Shown here: positions 26,506 to 35,118 of the stretch, piece by piece | Numbering within the stretch: position 1 is the first letter of the stretch | Layout: every line of letters begins with the position of its first letter | Assembly: GCF_026240905.1 (NCBI RefSeq) | Contig: NZ_JAPEVI010000002.1 | Location: 124,001 to 188,000 of the forward strand | Source: Roseibium salinum | GTDB taxonomy: Bacteria; Pseudomonadota; Alphaproteobacteria; Rhizobiales; Stappiaceae | Length of the DNA stretch: 64,000 nucleotides | Direction of reading: 5' to 3' | The notes under the pieces: model-generated | Database searches by the model: none | Told to the model about the DNA's origin: nothing | What the model saw: the letters and a program-made list of their open reading frames with translations, nothing else | Position numbers and translations under genes: made by a program

Positions 26506-27720
26506 TCAGGGATTATAGAGGTTTTCGATTTCGGCGTTCATCTGCTCCGCGGTGATTTCTCCTGTCAGAGCACGCTGCATGTTCACCGGCCAGACCGTGT
26601 TCACGAAGTCCGAGGTTTCCGGTGTGTTCGGCAACAGACTGGCGAAGGGCAGGGACTGAACGGTCGCGTGCACAAAACGCTCCTCGTGCAGTGTCCAGTT
26701 CTCCGAATCGGTCCTGGTCACCGGCAGCTGGCCCGTTGCCTTGTTGAACTCGGTGTTGTTGCCGGCACTCGACAGGAAGGAAATCCATTTCCAGGCCGCA
26801 TCCTTGTTTTCGGCAGAGGAGAAGATGGCCGTGGATTCATCGCCGAAGGCCGTCCAGCGACCACCGCCGCATTCAGGCACCGGCACCGCCGACACCGCGT
26901 TGCCAAGCGCCTCGATCATGCCGTTGGAAGAGCCGATATGGTGGATCGTCATCGCGGTCTTGCCGGCTTTGAATGCTCCGGTGACCTCCTTGAAGCCGTC
27001 ATTCGGTGCCGACGGCGGGAAGACCTTGTCCTTCTGGAAGAGGTCCACCACCCACTGCGTACCGGCAACGCCGGCTTCGCTGGTCAGGCTTCCCTCGGAG
27101 AAGTCGACACCGCGGGACAGCACGAAGCTGCCCCAGTGATCGTGGCCGCCCTTGCCGCCCCTGAAGCCGAACCCGTAGACATCCGGCTGACCATCGCCAT
27201 CCGTGTCCCGCGTCAGCTTCATGGCCGCATCGCGGAATTCCTCACAGGTCCCGGGTGCCTTCAGGCCGAGTTCGTCGAACATGTCCTGCCGATAATAAAG
27301 GTAGAGCACCACGTACTGGATCGGCAGATAATACGTTCCGCCGTCAGCGGCCTTGGTGAGGTCCAGGAGATTGTCCTGCAGGTCGGCCTTGCCTTCCCAG
27401 GCATCGATCCGCTCGCCGATGGGTTCAAGAGCACCCATCTCCACCAGGCGTGGCTGGGCGAACATTTTCACCATGGCGGCGTCGGGCGCATTGCCTGCGA
27501 CGATCGAGGTGTAGAGATTGTCGTAATAGCTGTTCCAGGGAATGTTTTCGGCCTCGATCGTGATGCCGGGGTTTTCCTCCTCGAATTTCGCAACGAGTTC
27601 CGACATCGGATTGTCGGCATTGTCGAAATGGTACCAGAAGCGAACCGTTTCATCCGCCTGCGCGGCGGCGGTTCCGGCGAGAAGTCCCAAGGCCAGTGCG
27701 GCCGACATGAGTTTCGACAT
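26506..27720 (-). CDS. CUT1 extracellular sugar-binding protein
   Basis: A 404-residue periplasmic binding protein of family 1. The signal peptide is residues 1-22 (LMSAALALGLLAGTAAAQA). Mature features are VRFWYHFDNADNPMSELVAK, FEEENPGITIEAENIPWNSY, GNAPDAAMVKMF and GTYYLPIQYVVLYLYYRQD, as in trehalose/maltose/glycerol-3-phosphate type receptors. ATG 27720 follows GGAGGAAACA; the GTG at 27732 is less likely. A DTDGDGQPD stretch (residues about 165-173) looks like a calcium-binding loop. It is followed by a stem-loop and two permease genes, and preceded by an esterase gene. Confidence 0.93.
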   Translation of the reverse strand: MSKLMSAALALGLLAGTAAAQADETVRFWYHFDNADNPMSELVAKFEEENPGITIEAENIPWNSYYDNLYTSIVAGNAPDAAMVKMFAQPRLVEMGALEPIGERIDAWEGKADLQDNLLDLTKAADGGTYYLPIQYVVLYLYYRQDMFDELGLKAPGTCEEFRDAAMKLTRDTDGDGQPDVYGFGFRGGKGGHDHWGSFVLSRGVDFSEGSLTSEAGVAGTQWVVDLFQKDKVFPPSAPNDGFKEVTGAFKAGKTAMTIHHIGSSNGMIEALGNAVSAVPVPECGGGRWTAFGDESTAIFSSAENKDAAWKWISFLSSAGNNTEFNKATGQLPVTRTDSENWTLHEERFVHATVQSLPFASLLPNTPETSDFVNTVWPVNMQRALTGEITAEQMNAEIENLYNP

Positions 27721-27749
27721 TGTTTCCTCCACTTGATTTCGTTCTTTGG

Positions 27750-28721
27750 TCAGGACTCGGCAAATTCGCGGAATGCCCTCCCGGCTTCCGCCGCAGCCAT
27801 GCGTGCCTCGGGTAATTCACGGCTCATCTGCATGAAGCCATGGACGACGCCCGGATAGAGGCTGTAGCTGTCTGTCCGGCCAAGGCTGCGCAGCCGGCGA
27901 ACCAGGTTTTCCGTATCCGAGCGAAGGGGATCGATGGCCGCTGCGTTCAGGAACAGCGGCGGCAACGCTTTCAGTTGCGCATCGCTCGCCTGCAGCGGCG
28001 CAACGAGCGGGTTCAGCCTGTCGCCCGGGGCGGCGGCATACCAGTTCCAGTAGCGCATCATTTTCGCCCGTGTCAGACCGGGACCATCTTTCTGGTTGAT
28101 GTACGAGTCGGTCTCGAAATTCGCGTCGTAAACACCGTAGAACAGCAGTGCCGCATCCGGGGTCGGCTCTCCGTCTGCCTGCAAGGCCAGCAACAGCGCA
28201 AGCGCCAGGTTGGCACCGGCACTGTCTCCGGCGAGCGCGCGCAGATGCGAACAGGATGTCAAGTCCGGATGCCCGGTCACGACGGCGTTCCAGACGGCCT
28301 GGCAATCGTTGAGGCCACCGGGAAAGGGCGCTTCAGGCGCAAGGCGATAGTCGAAGATCAACACATGGGCGCCGGCCTCCAGAGCCAGTAGCCGCGCCGC
28401 CCTCTCATGGGTCGCCATGCTGCAAAAGGCCCATCCACCGCCGTGAATAAAGACGATCAGCCCGCTTGCGCCTTCCGGGGTCAACAAACGGCAGGCAATC
28501 TCGCGGCCTTCCGCCGACCTGACGGAGAAGTCTTTCGCGGCCATCTCGGGAAGGTCGGTGTTCCAGCGACGGTTGGTCTGCTCTGCCAATTTGCGCCCTT
28601 CCGGCGCAGGCAAGAGCGTCGGATCGCCCAGGCCGCCATCTTCTTCAGCCAGGCGCTCGAGTATCCACTGCATGCGGTCGGTCGGAACAAGATCCGCAGG
28701 TGTCGGCAGGGGGAGAGTCAT
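27750..28721 (-). CDS. Alpha/beta hydrolase of the hormone-sensitive-lipase family
   Basis: A 323-residue esterase. The oxyanion motif HGGGWAFCS is near residue 94, the nucleophile elbow GDSAGANLAL near residue 165, the acid Asp probably in AAAIDPLRSDTE, and the catalytic His in VVHGFMQMS near residue 298. These are hallmarks of bacterial HSL-type carboxylesterases. No signal peptide is present. It lies between the GntR regulator (ATGA overlap at 28718-28721) and the binding-protein gene. It probably hydrolyses an ester, lactone or acylated form of the imported sugar inside the cell; this is inferred from context only. Confidence 0.92.
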   Translation of the reverse strand: MTLPLPTPADLVPTDRMQWILERLAEEDGGLGDPTLLPAPEGRKLAEQTNRRWNTDLPEMAAKDFSVRSAEGREIACRLLTPEGASGLIVFIHGGGWAFCSMATHERAARLLALEAGAHVLIFDYRLAPEAPFPGGLNDCQAVWNAVVTGHPDLTSCSHLRALAGDSAGANLALALLLALQADGEPTPDAALLFYGVYDANFETDSYINQKDGPGLTRAKMMRYWNWYAAAPGDRLNPLVAPLQASDAQLKALPPLFLNAAAIDPLRSDTENLVRRLRSLGRTDSYSLYPGVVHGFMQMSRELPEARMAAAEAGRAFREFAES

Positions 28722-29455
28722 CGCTTTGCCTCCCCCTTCTCCGTGTCGGAGGCGAGAATGCTCGGGCCGAAATCGACGATGGTGGTGATGTGGTGCGAAA
28801 GCGCTGCGACGGCCCTTTCCTCATCGCCCGCCGCAAGCGCGTCGAGGATCGCCACATGCCGCTCCGCCGTGTCCAGAAGGCCACGGCTCGGCTCGGAATT
28901 GAGGATCTTGTAGCGGTGGTTGTGAATGAGGCATCGACGGAGGATCGGCCGAACGGTCGGCATATCGGCCGCGTTGTAGAGATTGAGATGAAAGCTGCGG
29001 TCATGCAGCGACAGCTGGTATTCGTCGCCATCCCTTGCCGCAGCGCGCATGCCGTTCAGATCCGTCTCCAGTTCCTTGCGCAGGAGGGGGCCGAAACGGT
29101 TGAGAACCCGCACCACGCCCCGGCACTCAATGTCGTGACGGATCAGGATCAGCTCTCGCGCATCTTCAATCCGGCTGTCGGCAACGAAGGTGCCGCGATG
29201 CGACAGTCGCTCCACCAGACCATCTGTCTGCAGGAACATCAGAGCCTCGCGGATGGTGCTCTGGCTGCATTCGAAGCGGTCAGCCAGCTCCAGCTCCAGA
29301 ATGGCGCCCCCGGGAGGAAGATGTCCCAGCATGATGTCTTTCTGGATCTCTTCGAATATCAGATGGCTTCGCTTGACGGCGCGCCGCATTTGCGGCCGGG
29401 TTCTGCCGGTCTTGCCGCTTTTCTGATTGTCGAAACTTTCAGCCGCCATGGTCAT
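28718..29455 (-). CDS. GntR family transcriptional regulator (FCD subfamily)
   Basis: A 245-residue regulator. The winged HTH is LIFEEIQKDIMLGHLPPGGA then RFECSQSTIREALMFLQTDG; the FCD domain carries RHDIECRGVVRVLNRFG, LHDRSFHLNLYNAADMP and AERHVAILDALAAGDEERAV, with metal/ligand Asp and His positions. The start could be ATG 29455 or 29449; neither has a strong ribosome site. It heads the sugar-importer operon, and a 24-bp perfect palindrome sits 11 bp upstream of its start. It therefore very probably represses its own operon and perhaps the divergent ATPase gene until the sugar signal is present. Confidence 0.92.
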   Translation of the reverse strand: MTMAAESFDNQKSGKTGRTRPQMRRAVKRSHLIFEEIQKDIMLGHLPPGGAILELELADRFECSQSTIREALMFLQTDGLVERLSHRGTFVADSRIEDARELILIRHDIECRGVVRVLNRFGPLLRKELETDLNGMRAAARDGDEYQLSLHDRSFHLNLYNAADMPTVRPILRRCLIHNHRYKILNSEPSRGLLDTAERHVAILDALAAGDEERAVAALSHHITTIVDFGPSILASDTEKGEAKR

Positions 29456-29465
29456 CTGCCGCTTG

Positions 29466-29489
29466 ATTATCGATAACGTTATCGATAAT
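29466..29489. promoter_or_regulatory. 24-bp perfect palindrome, probable GntR operator
   Basis: Two 12-base arms, ATTATCGATAAC and GTTATCGATAAT, are exact reverse complements with no spacer. A further half-site, CGATAAT, follows at 29495-29501. It lies between the divergent GntR-led operon (start 29455) and the ATPase gene (29635). Length and position are right for a dimeric GntR regulator. Confidence 0.75.
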
Positions 29490-29634
29490 GTACCGATAAT
29501 GATGCGACAATGCAAGCGCGCACCCGTGAATGAGTTGAACGGTCCCTGCGATCGGAGTGCCGGACGCGATATGCTCGGCCCTTCGCCCGAGGCGGACGGC
29601 AGTGGCAGGCTTGCACGAATTCGGGAGGAAAACC

Positions 29635-30690
29635 TTGGCCGGTGTCCAGCTGGAGAAAATCGTCAAGAACTATGGTCCCGTCCAGGCGGTGAAGGGGATT
29701 GATCTCGACGTTCAGGACGGCGAGTTTGTCGCCTTCGTCGGCCCGTCGGGCTGCGGCAAGAGCACGCTGCTGAGGATGATTGCGGGCCTTGAGGAAATTA
29801 CCGGCGGCCGGCTGAAAATTGACGGCACCGTGGTCAACGATTTGGAGCCCCGGGATCGGGATATCGCCATGGTGTTTCAGGACTATGCGCTCTATCCGCA
29901 CATGTCCGTCGCAGACAACATCGGCTTCGGGCTCAAGATGCGCGGCCTGTCTGCTGCTGAACGACGGCAGCAAGTAGAGGAGGCTGCGGAAATTCTTCAG
30001 ATCACGCAACTTCTGGACAGGAAGCCGGGGCAGCTCTCGGGCGGGCAGCGCCAGCGTGTCGCGATGGGACGGGCCATCGTCCGCAGGCCCAAGGTATTCC
30101 TGTTCGACGAACCGCTGTCGAACCTCGACGCCAAGCTTCGGGTCGACATGCGCACACAGATCAAACGGCTGCATGCCCTGTTGAAGACAACGACCATCTA
30201 TGTGACCCACGATCAGGTGGAAGCCATGACCCTCGCGGACCGGGTGGTCATCCTCAAGGATGGCGAACTGATCCAGCAAGGGGCGCCGGTCGACGTCTAC
30301 AATGCGCCGGAAACTAGGTTTGTCGGTGAATTCATCGGCTCACCGAAAATGAATGTCCTGGAAGCGAAGTGTGGCGCGCAGGCCCTGGTCGTTGGAGAAA
30401 CCACAATACCCTTCAGCCGCAAACTGTTTCCGCACGGGATGGATATTCTGCTGGGTGTGAGGCCCGAACACCTTGTTCCGTGTACGCCGGAGGAAGCGAT
30501 GTTCCGCACGACGATCGATGTGCTGGAGCCTTTGGGTTCTGACACAATGGCCATCTGCATGCTGGACAGGCAGGAAATCACCGCGCGCCTGGCGCCCGAT
30601 CCGGCGCTTCGGCCCGGCAATCCGCTCGACCTGAAAGTGAACCCGGAAGATATCCACCTTTTCGATGCGTCCACCGGAGCACGTCTCTGA
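29635..30690 (+). CDS. CUT1 sugar ABC transporter ATP-binding protein (UgpC/MalK type)
   Basis: A 351-residue ATPase. The N-terminal ABC domain has Walker A GPSGCGKST, Q-loop MVFQDYALYPHMSV, signature LSGGQRQRVAMGRA, Walker B VFLFDEPLSNLDAKLR and switch His in YVTHDQVEAMTLADR. The C-terminal regulatory TOBE domain of about 110 residues includes LLGVRPEHL. The start is TTG 29635 with GGGAGGAAAACC just upstream; the open frame continues to 29557 but without a ribosome site. It is divergent from the GntR/esterase/binding protein/permease operon and supplies its missing ATPase. Confidence 0.92.
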   Translation: MAGVQLEKIVKNYGPVQAVKGIDLDVQDGEFVAFVGPSGCGKSTLLRMIAGLEEITGGRLKIDGTVVNDLEPRDRDIAMVFQDYALYPHMSVADNIGFGLKMRGLSAAERRQQVEEAAEILQITQLLDRKPGQLSGGQRQRVAMGRAIVRRPKVFLFDEPLSNLDAKLRVDMRTQIKRLHALLKTTTIYVTHDQVEAMTLADRVVILKDGELIQQGAPVDVYNAPETRFVGEFIGSPKMNVLEAKCGAQALVVGETTIPFSRKLFPHGMDILLGVRPEHLVPCTPEEAMFRTTIDVLEPLGSDTMAICMLDRQEITARLAPDPALRPGNPLDLKVNPEDIHLFDASTGARL

Positions 30691-30774
30691 GAACGGTCTA
30701 CCGTAACCGTACATCACTTGGCTTCCTCTGCTCTCACAACCAACGTTACTTGCTGCCACCGCAGCTTTCGCCAG

Positions 30775-30803
30775 CCTGGGCGGCCTCGCGGAGGCCGCCC
30801 AGG
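30775..30803. other. Strong hairpin between convergent genes
   Basis: A 13-bp perfect stem, CCTGGGCGGCCTC (30775-30787) with GAGGCCGCCCAGG (30791-30803), has a GCG loop. It sits between the ends of the ATPase gene (30690) and the SDR gene (30817). There is no T tract on either strand, so it may block read-through or protect message 3' ends rather than act as a classical terminator. Confidence 0.7.
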
Positions 30804-30816
30804 TAGATGAGGTTTC

Positions 30817-31587
30817 TCAGGTTCTGGTGATTGCCTGCCCTCCATCCGCGACCAGCGCTGCCCCCGTGACGAAGCTTGATGCGTCGGAGGCCAGGAAGAG
30901 CGCTGCCCGTGCGATCTCCTCCGGCCGGGCAAGGCGCTTCAACGCATGGAGGCCCTTGACGAAGTCGACGAGTTCCGGCGTGGCATCAGGGCTGTTGGCC
31001 ACATTGGCCGGCGTATCGGTCCCGCCCGGGATGAGGGTATTCACGCGGACGTTGTGGGAACCATACTCGGCGGCGAGAACCTGGGCGAGCCCTGCAAGGC
31101 CCGCCTTGCTCGCGGCATAGGCGGCCATGCCGGGCATGCCGGCGGTGGTGCCCACGAAGGTCGAGGTGAAGATTATCGAGCCGCCGCCGCGGTCCGACAT
31201 CACCTGCGCCTGATGCTTTGCCCCGAGGAAGGCGCTCGTCAGGTTCGTGTCGATGGCCTGACGCCAGCCATCCAGCGACAGTCCGGCGACAGGCCCCATT
31301 TCACCCACCCCGCCGGCGTTGTTGAACGCGATGTCCAGCCCGCCGAAGCGGCCGACCGCGGTCTCGACGAGGGTCCGGGCAAGGGTCTCGTCCCGGATGT
31401 CGCCGGCAACGGCGACGGCCGTGCCTCCGGCCGACGTGATGTCCTCGACGAGTTCGTTCAGCGCCTCCTCGCGTCGGCCCGTCACGACGACGCTGGCCCC
31501 TTCGCTGGCGAACAATCTGGCTGTGGCGTGGCCGATACCGGAGCTGGCACCGGTGACGATGGCGGTTTTTCCTTCAAGCATATTCAT
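30817..31587 (-). CDS. SDR family oxidoreductase
   Basis: A 256-residue classical short-chain dehydrogenase. The cofactor motif is TGASSGIG (residues 13-20), a second motif NNAGGVGEMGP, and the catalytic Ser-Tyr-Lys is in the TSTF segment plus YAASKAG. The C-terminal LVADGGQAI is typical. An Arg in VVVTGRRE after the second strand suggests NADP preference. The substrate is unknown. Start ATG 31587 (or 31581). It stands alone, divergent from the ada gene, so it could be linked to damage response only by proximity. Confidence 0.92.
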   Translation of the reverse strand: MNMLEGKTAIVTGASSGIGHATARLFASEGASVVVTGRREEALNELVEDITSAGGTAVAVAGDIRDETLARTLVETAVGRFGGLDIAFNNAGGVGEMGPVAGLSLDGWRQAIDTNLTSAFLGAKHQAQVMSDRGGGSIIFTSTFVGTTAGMPGMAAYAASKAGLAGLAQVLAAEYGSHNVRVNTLIPGGTDTPANVANSPDATPELVDFVKGLHALKRLARPEEIARAALFLASDASSFVTGAALVADGGQAITRT

Positions 31588-31783
31588 GATTTTCAATCTC
31601 GCTGTTGTTGCACGAACAGCGTCTTCATGAAGGCATCGCCCGCCCTTCCGCACTCCGGATCTTGCCTCGCAATTCGGGTGTCGGCCGCGCGCCTTTTCAG
31701 GTTGAATTTGAAAGCAAGCGGCGGAGTGTCGGGCCAGTCGGCCGGTGGTAGACGGGGAAGCTCAACGAAACGGAGGATTTGCC

Positions 31784-32839
31784 ATGTTGACAGTGATGCC
31801 CAACGACGAGGCACGGTGGGCGGCTCTCGAGATGCGGGACCGCTCCGCGGACGGAACCTTCGTCTATGCCGTCCACACCACAGGGATCTATTGCCGCCCG
31901 TCCTGCGCGGCGCGGCGGCCGCGCCCCGAGAACGTCGCGTTCTATGCCACGTGCGAGGCGGCGGAGGATGACGGCTTCCGTCCCTGCCTGCGCTGCCGGC
32001 CGAACGGACCGTCGCGGCAGGAAAAGGAAACGGAAGCGGTCATTGCCGCCTGCCGCCTGATCGAAGCGGCCGAGAGCCCGCCCGCGCTTGCCGACCTGGC
32101 CAAAGCCGCAGGGCTGAGCCGCTATCACTTTCACCGTGTCTTCAAGACGGTCACGGGGCTCACGCCCAAGGCTTATGCCGCCGCCCACCGCGCAAGACGC
32201 CTGCGCGAGACGCTCCCCGATGCCGAGACGGTGACATCCGCCATGTACGATGCGGGCTTCAACTCCAGCGGCCGTTTCTATGCGGCCGCCTCGGGGGTCC
32301 TGGGCATGGTGCCGGCAGATTTCCGCAAGGGCGGCACGCGTACGCGCATTCATTTCGCCGCAGGGGAGTGCTCGCTCGGGTCGATCATCGTCGGCGCCAC
32401 CGGCAAGGGCATCTGCGCGATCCTTCTGGGAGACGACCCCGATCAACTCGCACGGGATCTTCAGGACCAGTTCCCGCACGCGGAGCTCGTCGGCGGCGAC
32501 GGGGACTTTGAAGTCGTCATTGCCAACGTCGTGGGCCTCGTGGAGCAACCGAAGGTCGGCCTCGACCTTCCGCTCGACATCCAGGGGACCGCGTTCCAGC
32601 AGCGGGTCTGGCAGGCGCTGCGCGAGATCGGTGTCGGACGCACCGCCAGCTATTCGCAGATCGCTGCCCGCATAGGCCGGCCGAAGGCGGCAAGGGCGGT
32701 CGCGCAGGCCTGTGCCGCGAACCCGATCGCGGTCGCCATCCCCTGCCATCGCGTCGTGCGGACGGACGGCGACCTTTCCGGCTACCGGTGGGGTGTGGAG
32801 CGCAAGTGGGAGCTTCTTGAGCGGGAGAAGGCGGCATGA
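31784..32839 (+). CDS. ada: Bifunctional methylation-repair protein and transcriptional activator Ada
   Basis: A 351-residue Ada. The N-terminal zinc domain has Cys37, Cys41, Cys68 and Cys71 (GIYCRPSC and RPCLRCRP), of which Cys37 would take the methyl group from phosphotriesters. An AraC-type HTH follows (ADLAKAAGLSRYHFHRVFK, then YDAGFNSSGRFYAA). The C-terminal O6-methylguanine methyltransferase has IPCHRV with Cys321, the same number as the E. coli acceptor. CGGAGG precedes ATG 31784. The gene overlaps the next one by ATGA, so repair and the downstream oxygenase are made together. Confidence 0.96.
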   Translation: MLTVMPNDEARWAALEMRDRSADGTFVYAVHTTGIYCRPSCAARRPRPENVAFYATCEAAEDDGFRPCLRCRPNGPSRQEKETEAVIAACRLIEAAESPPALADLAKAAGLSRYHFHRVFKTVTGLTPKAYAAAHRARRLRETLPDAETVTSAMYDAGFNSSGRFYAAASGVLGMVPADFRKGGTRTRIHFAAGECSLGSIIVGATGKGICAILLGDDPDQLARDLQDQFPHAELVGGDGDFEVVIANVVGLVEQPKVGLDLPLDIQGTAFQQRVWQALREIGVGRTASYSQIAARIGRPKAARAVAQACAANPIAVAIPCHRVVRTDGDLSGYRWGVERKWELLEREKAA

Positions 32840-33540
32840 CGGCAATGCGTGTGACGGATCAGGACTGGCCGGCGATCACCGAACGCCTCGACAGCACCGG
32901 ATGGGCGCTGATCCGGGGGCTCGTCCCCGGGCAGGCCAGCGATGACATCGCTGCAGGCTATGATCGGGAGGACCTCTTCCGAAACAGGATCGTCATGAGA
33001 CGGCATGGCTTCGGAAGCGGGGAGTACAAGTATTTCTGCTATCCGCTGCCGGCAATGGTCCAGAGCCTGCGGTCCGAGCTCTACAGGCATCTGCAGCCGG
33101 TCGCCAATGCCTGGAACGCAAGACTGAAAAGCCCCGTGCGCTATCCGCCCAACCATGAGGACTTCCTGGCGCGTTGCCACGCGGCCGGCCAGACGCGACC
33201 GACGCCACTGCTGCTGCGCTATGGGCCCGGTGACTACAACTGTCTCCACCAGGATCTTTACGGGGAGAACGTGTTTCCCATACAGGTCGCGATCCTCCTG
33301 TCCGACCCCGGAAAGGAGTTCGAGGGCGGAGAATTCGTGCTGACGGAGCAGCGGCCCCGCGCCCAGTCGCGGGCGATAGTGGCTCCCCTGGCCAAGGGAG
33401 ACGGCATTGCCTTCGCGGTCAGCCATCGGCCGGTTCGCGGCACGCGCGGGGACTACCGCGTCAACCTGAGGCATGGCGTCAGTGAGGTCAGAACAGGCAG
33501 GCGGCACACGCTTGGTGTGATCTTCCACGATGGCGCCTGA
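32836..33540 (+). CDS. 2OG-Fe(II) oxygenase coupled to Ada
   Basis: A 234-residue non-haem iron dioxygenase. The metal triad is visible as His138-x-Asp140 (CLHQD) and His213 (NLRHGV), and the 2-oxoglutarate-binding Arg is in the following VRTGRR segment, matching the H-x-V-x-x-V-x-x-G-x-R pattern. It resembles the proline-4-hydroxylase-like COG3826 group more than E. coli AlkB. The ATG overlaps the ada stop (32836-32839). Its position suggests an alkylation-damage role (AlkB-like direct reversal), but nucleic-acid recognition is not shown by sequence. It is convergent with the caspase-like gene. Confidence 0.88.
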   Translation: MTAMRVTDQDWPAITERLDSTGWALIRGLVPGQASDDIAAGYDREDLFRNRIVMRRHGFGSGEYKYFCYPLPAMVQSLRSELYRHLQPVANAWNARLKSPVRYPPNHEDFLARCHAAGQTRPTPLLLRYGPGDYNCLHQDLYGENVFPIQVAILLSDPGKEFEGGEFVLTEQRPRAQSRAIVAPLAKGDGIAFAVSHRPVRGTRGDYRVNLRHGVSEVRTGRRHTLGVIFHDGA

Positions 33541-33635
33541 AGCGTCTGACCGCGCACTGGCCGGAATGGAGCCGCATGTCGAAGACCGGAAAACAGGCAA
33601 CCGGGAGGCGCGGGGCCTCATCCGTCACCCATACC

Positions 33636-35111
33636 CTAGTTGCAGCCGCCATGTGCCCAGACCCGCAAGGCTTGCTTGAACGAACTGCCATAGGGGTGCT
33701 GTTTGGAAACCGCCCGCGCATTGTCCGCGACGTAGGTCTTTGCCTGGTCGCAAAGGTTCGTCTGGTTCCACTGATGGCACGAAGAGCAGGTCTTGTCTTT
33801 CCAGACGGCTTCCGGAAGACCCTCGATCGGCGGGAAAAGCGGGGAACCGGTGATGAGCTCCTCGATACTCCGGGTTGCGATCTGCGGGTCGTTTCCGCCG
33901 ATCGGCGCATTGAAGGCTACCGCCTCCGGAAGATCGGAGCTGGGGGCTTCGGGCTCGGGCGCTGCCACGATCGGGGGATCGGAGATCGGGTCGGTACGCG
34001 GCAGTTTCTCGACGATCGTCTGAAGCTCCAGGCGTGCGAGTTCCGAAAAGGCGCCGTCGGGGAATGCCTCGAGATAGGCCTGATAGGCCTCGGCCGTTCC
34101 CGCTTCCCGCGCCTGCTCGATCAGTTCCCTTTCCTGCTTGTCGGGATCGACGGGGACCGGGCTCTTGGCGACTGGCGGCGGGGTTGTCTGGGCTTCCTTC
34201 GACATCAGTTCCGTCAGGAGCGCACGCGCCTCCTCCGTGTAGGGTCCTTCTGGGTTCGCCCGCAGGAAAAGAAGCACCTGCACCGGGTCCTGGCTCAGAC
34301 GCACGGAATGCCAGAGCTGCTGCTGCTCAATGAATTCCGGAGACACAGGCGCGGCGGGCATGAACTGAAAATCGACGGTCAGCGAGGACGTGTCCCACGG
34401 CGTCTGGTTTCCGCCGGTCGACTTCAGGACCTCGACGCGGACGTCCTTGAACAGCGCCTCGATCGGCTGCCCGGGTGTCGGAAGGTGTCGAGCGAGCGCC
34501 TCGGTGAAGGGGCTGTTCGATCCGTCGCCGTCGACGGCGATATCTCCGGGAGCGGTCGAATAGGCGAGAAAGGTCCCGCGCGGCGCCTTCATTTCGGCCA
34601 GGCCGTTGTCACTGAGGTCCGGCACCGACGCGAAGGGATTGTTCCGGCATGCGTCGAGAATGACGATGTTCGTCCGGTTCCGGGCGGAGAACATCTGCCG
34701 GAGGACGGCCTGCGCCGGCACACCGACGAGGCTCAGGTCGGCAGCATCCTGAAGCGCGATATCGACCGGAAGAAGATAGTTCGTGCCAAATGACTGAACC
34801 CCGTGCCCGGCATAGTAAAAGAGGCCCGTCGCGTCCTCTCCTGCCTCGCGAAGCTTCCGACCGAATGCCGAAATCGCCTGGATCAGCTCGTCCTGCGTGG
34901 CTTCGGTGATGAGGGTGACGTCGAACCCCACCTCGGCCAGTGACTTTGCCATCAGCTCCGCGTCGTTGACCGGATTGTCCAGCGGCGTGACGTTGCTGTA
35001 GGCGCCGTTACCGATGATCAGCGCCAGCCTTGCTCCGGACGCCGCACCGGCGGGCGCGAATGCCGTGGCGAGAAGACATGCTGCTGCGAAGAAGACGCGC
35101 AAGAGGCTCAT
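33636..35111 (-). CDS. Secreted caspase-like (C14) protein with C-terminal CxxCH tail
   Basis: A 491-residue protein. A signal peptide (residues 1-24) precedes a caspase-like domain (LALIIGNGAYSNVTPLDNPV, then catalytic His103 in YYAGHGVQ and Cys155 in ILDACRNNPF). A linker with short repeat-like helices (QAREAGTAEAYQAYLEAFPD) and a Pro-rich region follow. The tail after residue 440 has CSSCH plus two more Cys (454, 490). The caspase fold with the DACR motif is the bacterial p20/EACC1-type. The CxxCH could bind haem or metal, or form disulfides in the periplasm. It lies 7 bp after a YceI-OmpA fusion gene, so the two are probably co-expressed in the envelope. Confidence 0.9.
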   Translation of the reverse strand: MSLLRVFFAAACLLATAFAPAGAASGARLALIIGNGAYSNVTPLDNPVNDAELMAKSLAEVGFDVTLITEATQDELIQAISAFGRKLREAGEDATGLFYYAGHGVQSFGTNYLLPVDIALQDAADLSLVGVPAQAVLRQMFSARNRTNIVILDACRNNPFASVPDLSDNGLAEMKAPRGTFLAYSTAPGDIAVDGDGSNSPFTEALARHLPTPGQPIEALFKDVRVEVLKSTGGNQTPWDTSSLTVDFQFMPAAPVSPEFIEQQQLWHSVRLSQDPVQVLLFLRANPEGPYTEEARALLTELMSKEAQTTPPPVAKSPVPVDPDKQERELIEQAREAGTAEAYQAYLEAFPDGAFSELARLELQTIVEKLPRTDPISDPPIVAAPEPEAPSSDLPEAVAFNAPIGGNDPQIATRSIEELITGSPLFPPIEGLPEAVWKDKTCSSCHQWNQTNLCDQAKTYVADNARAVSKQHPYGSSFKQALRVWAHGGCN

Positions 35112-35118
35112 GGGAGGT

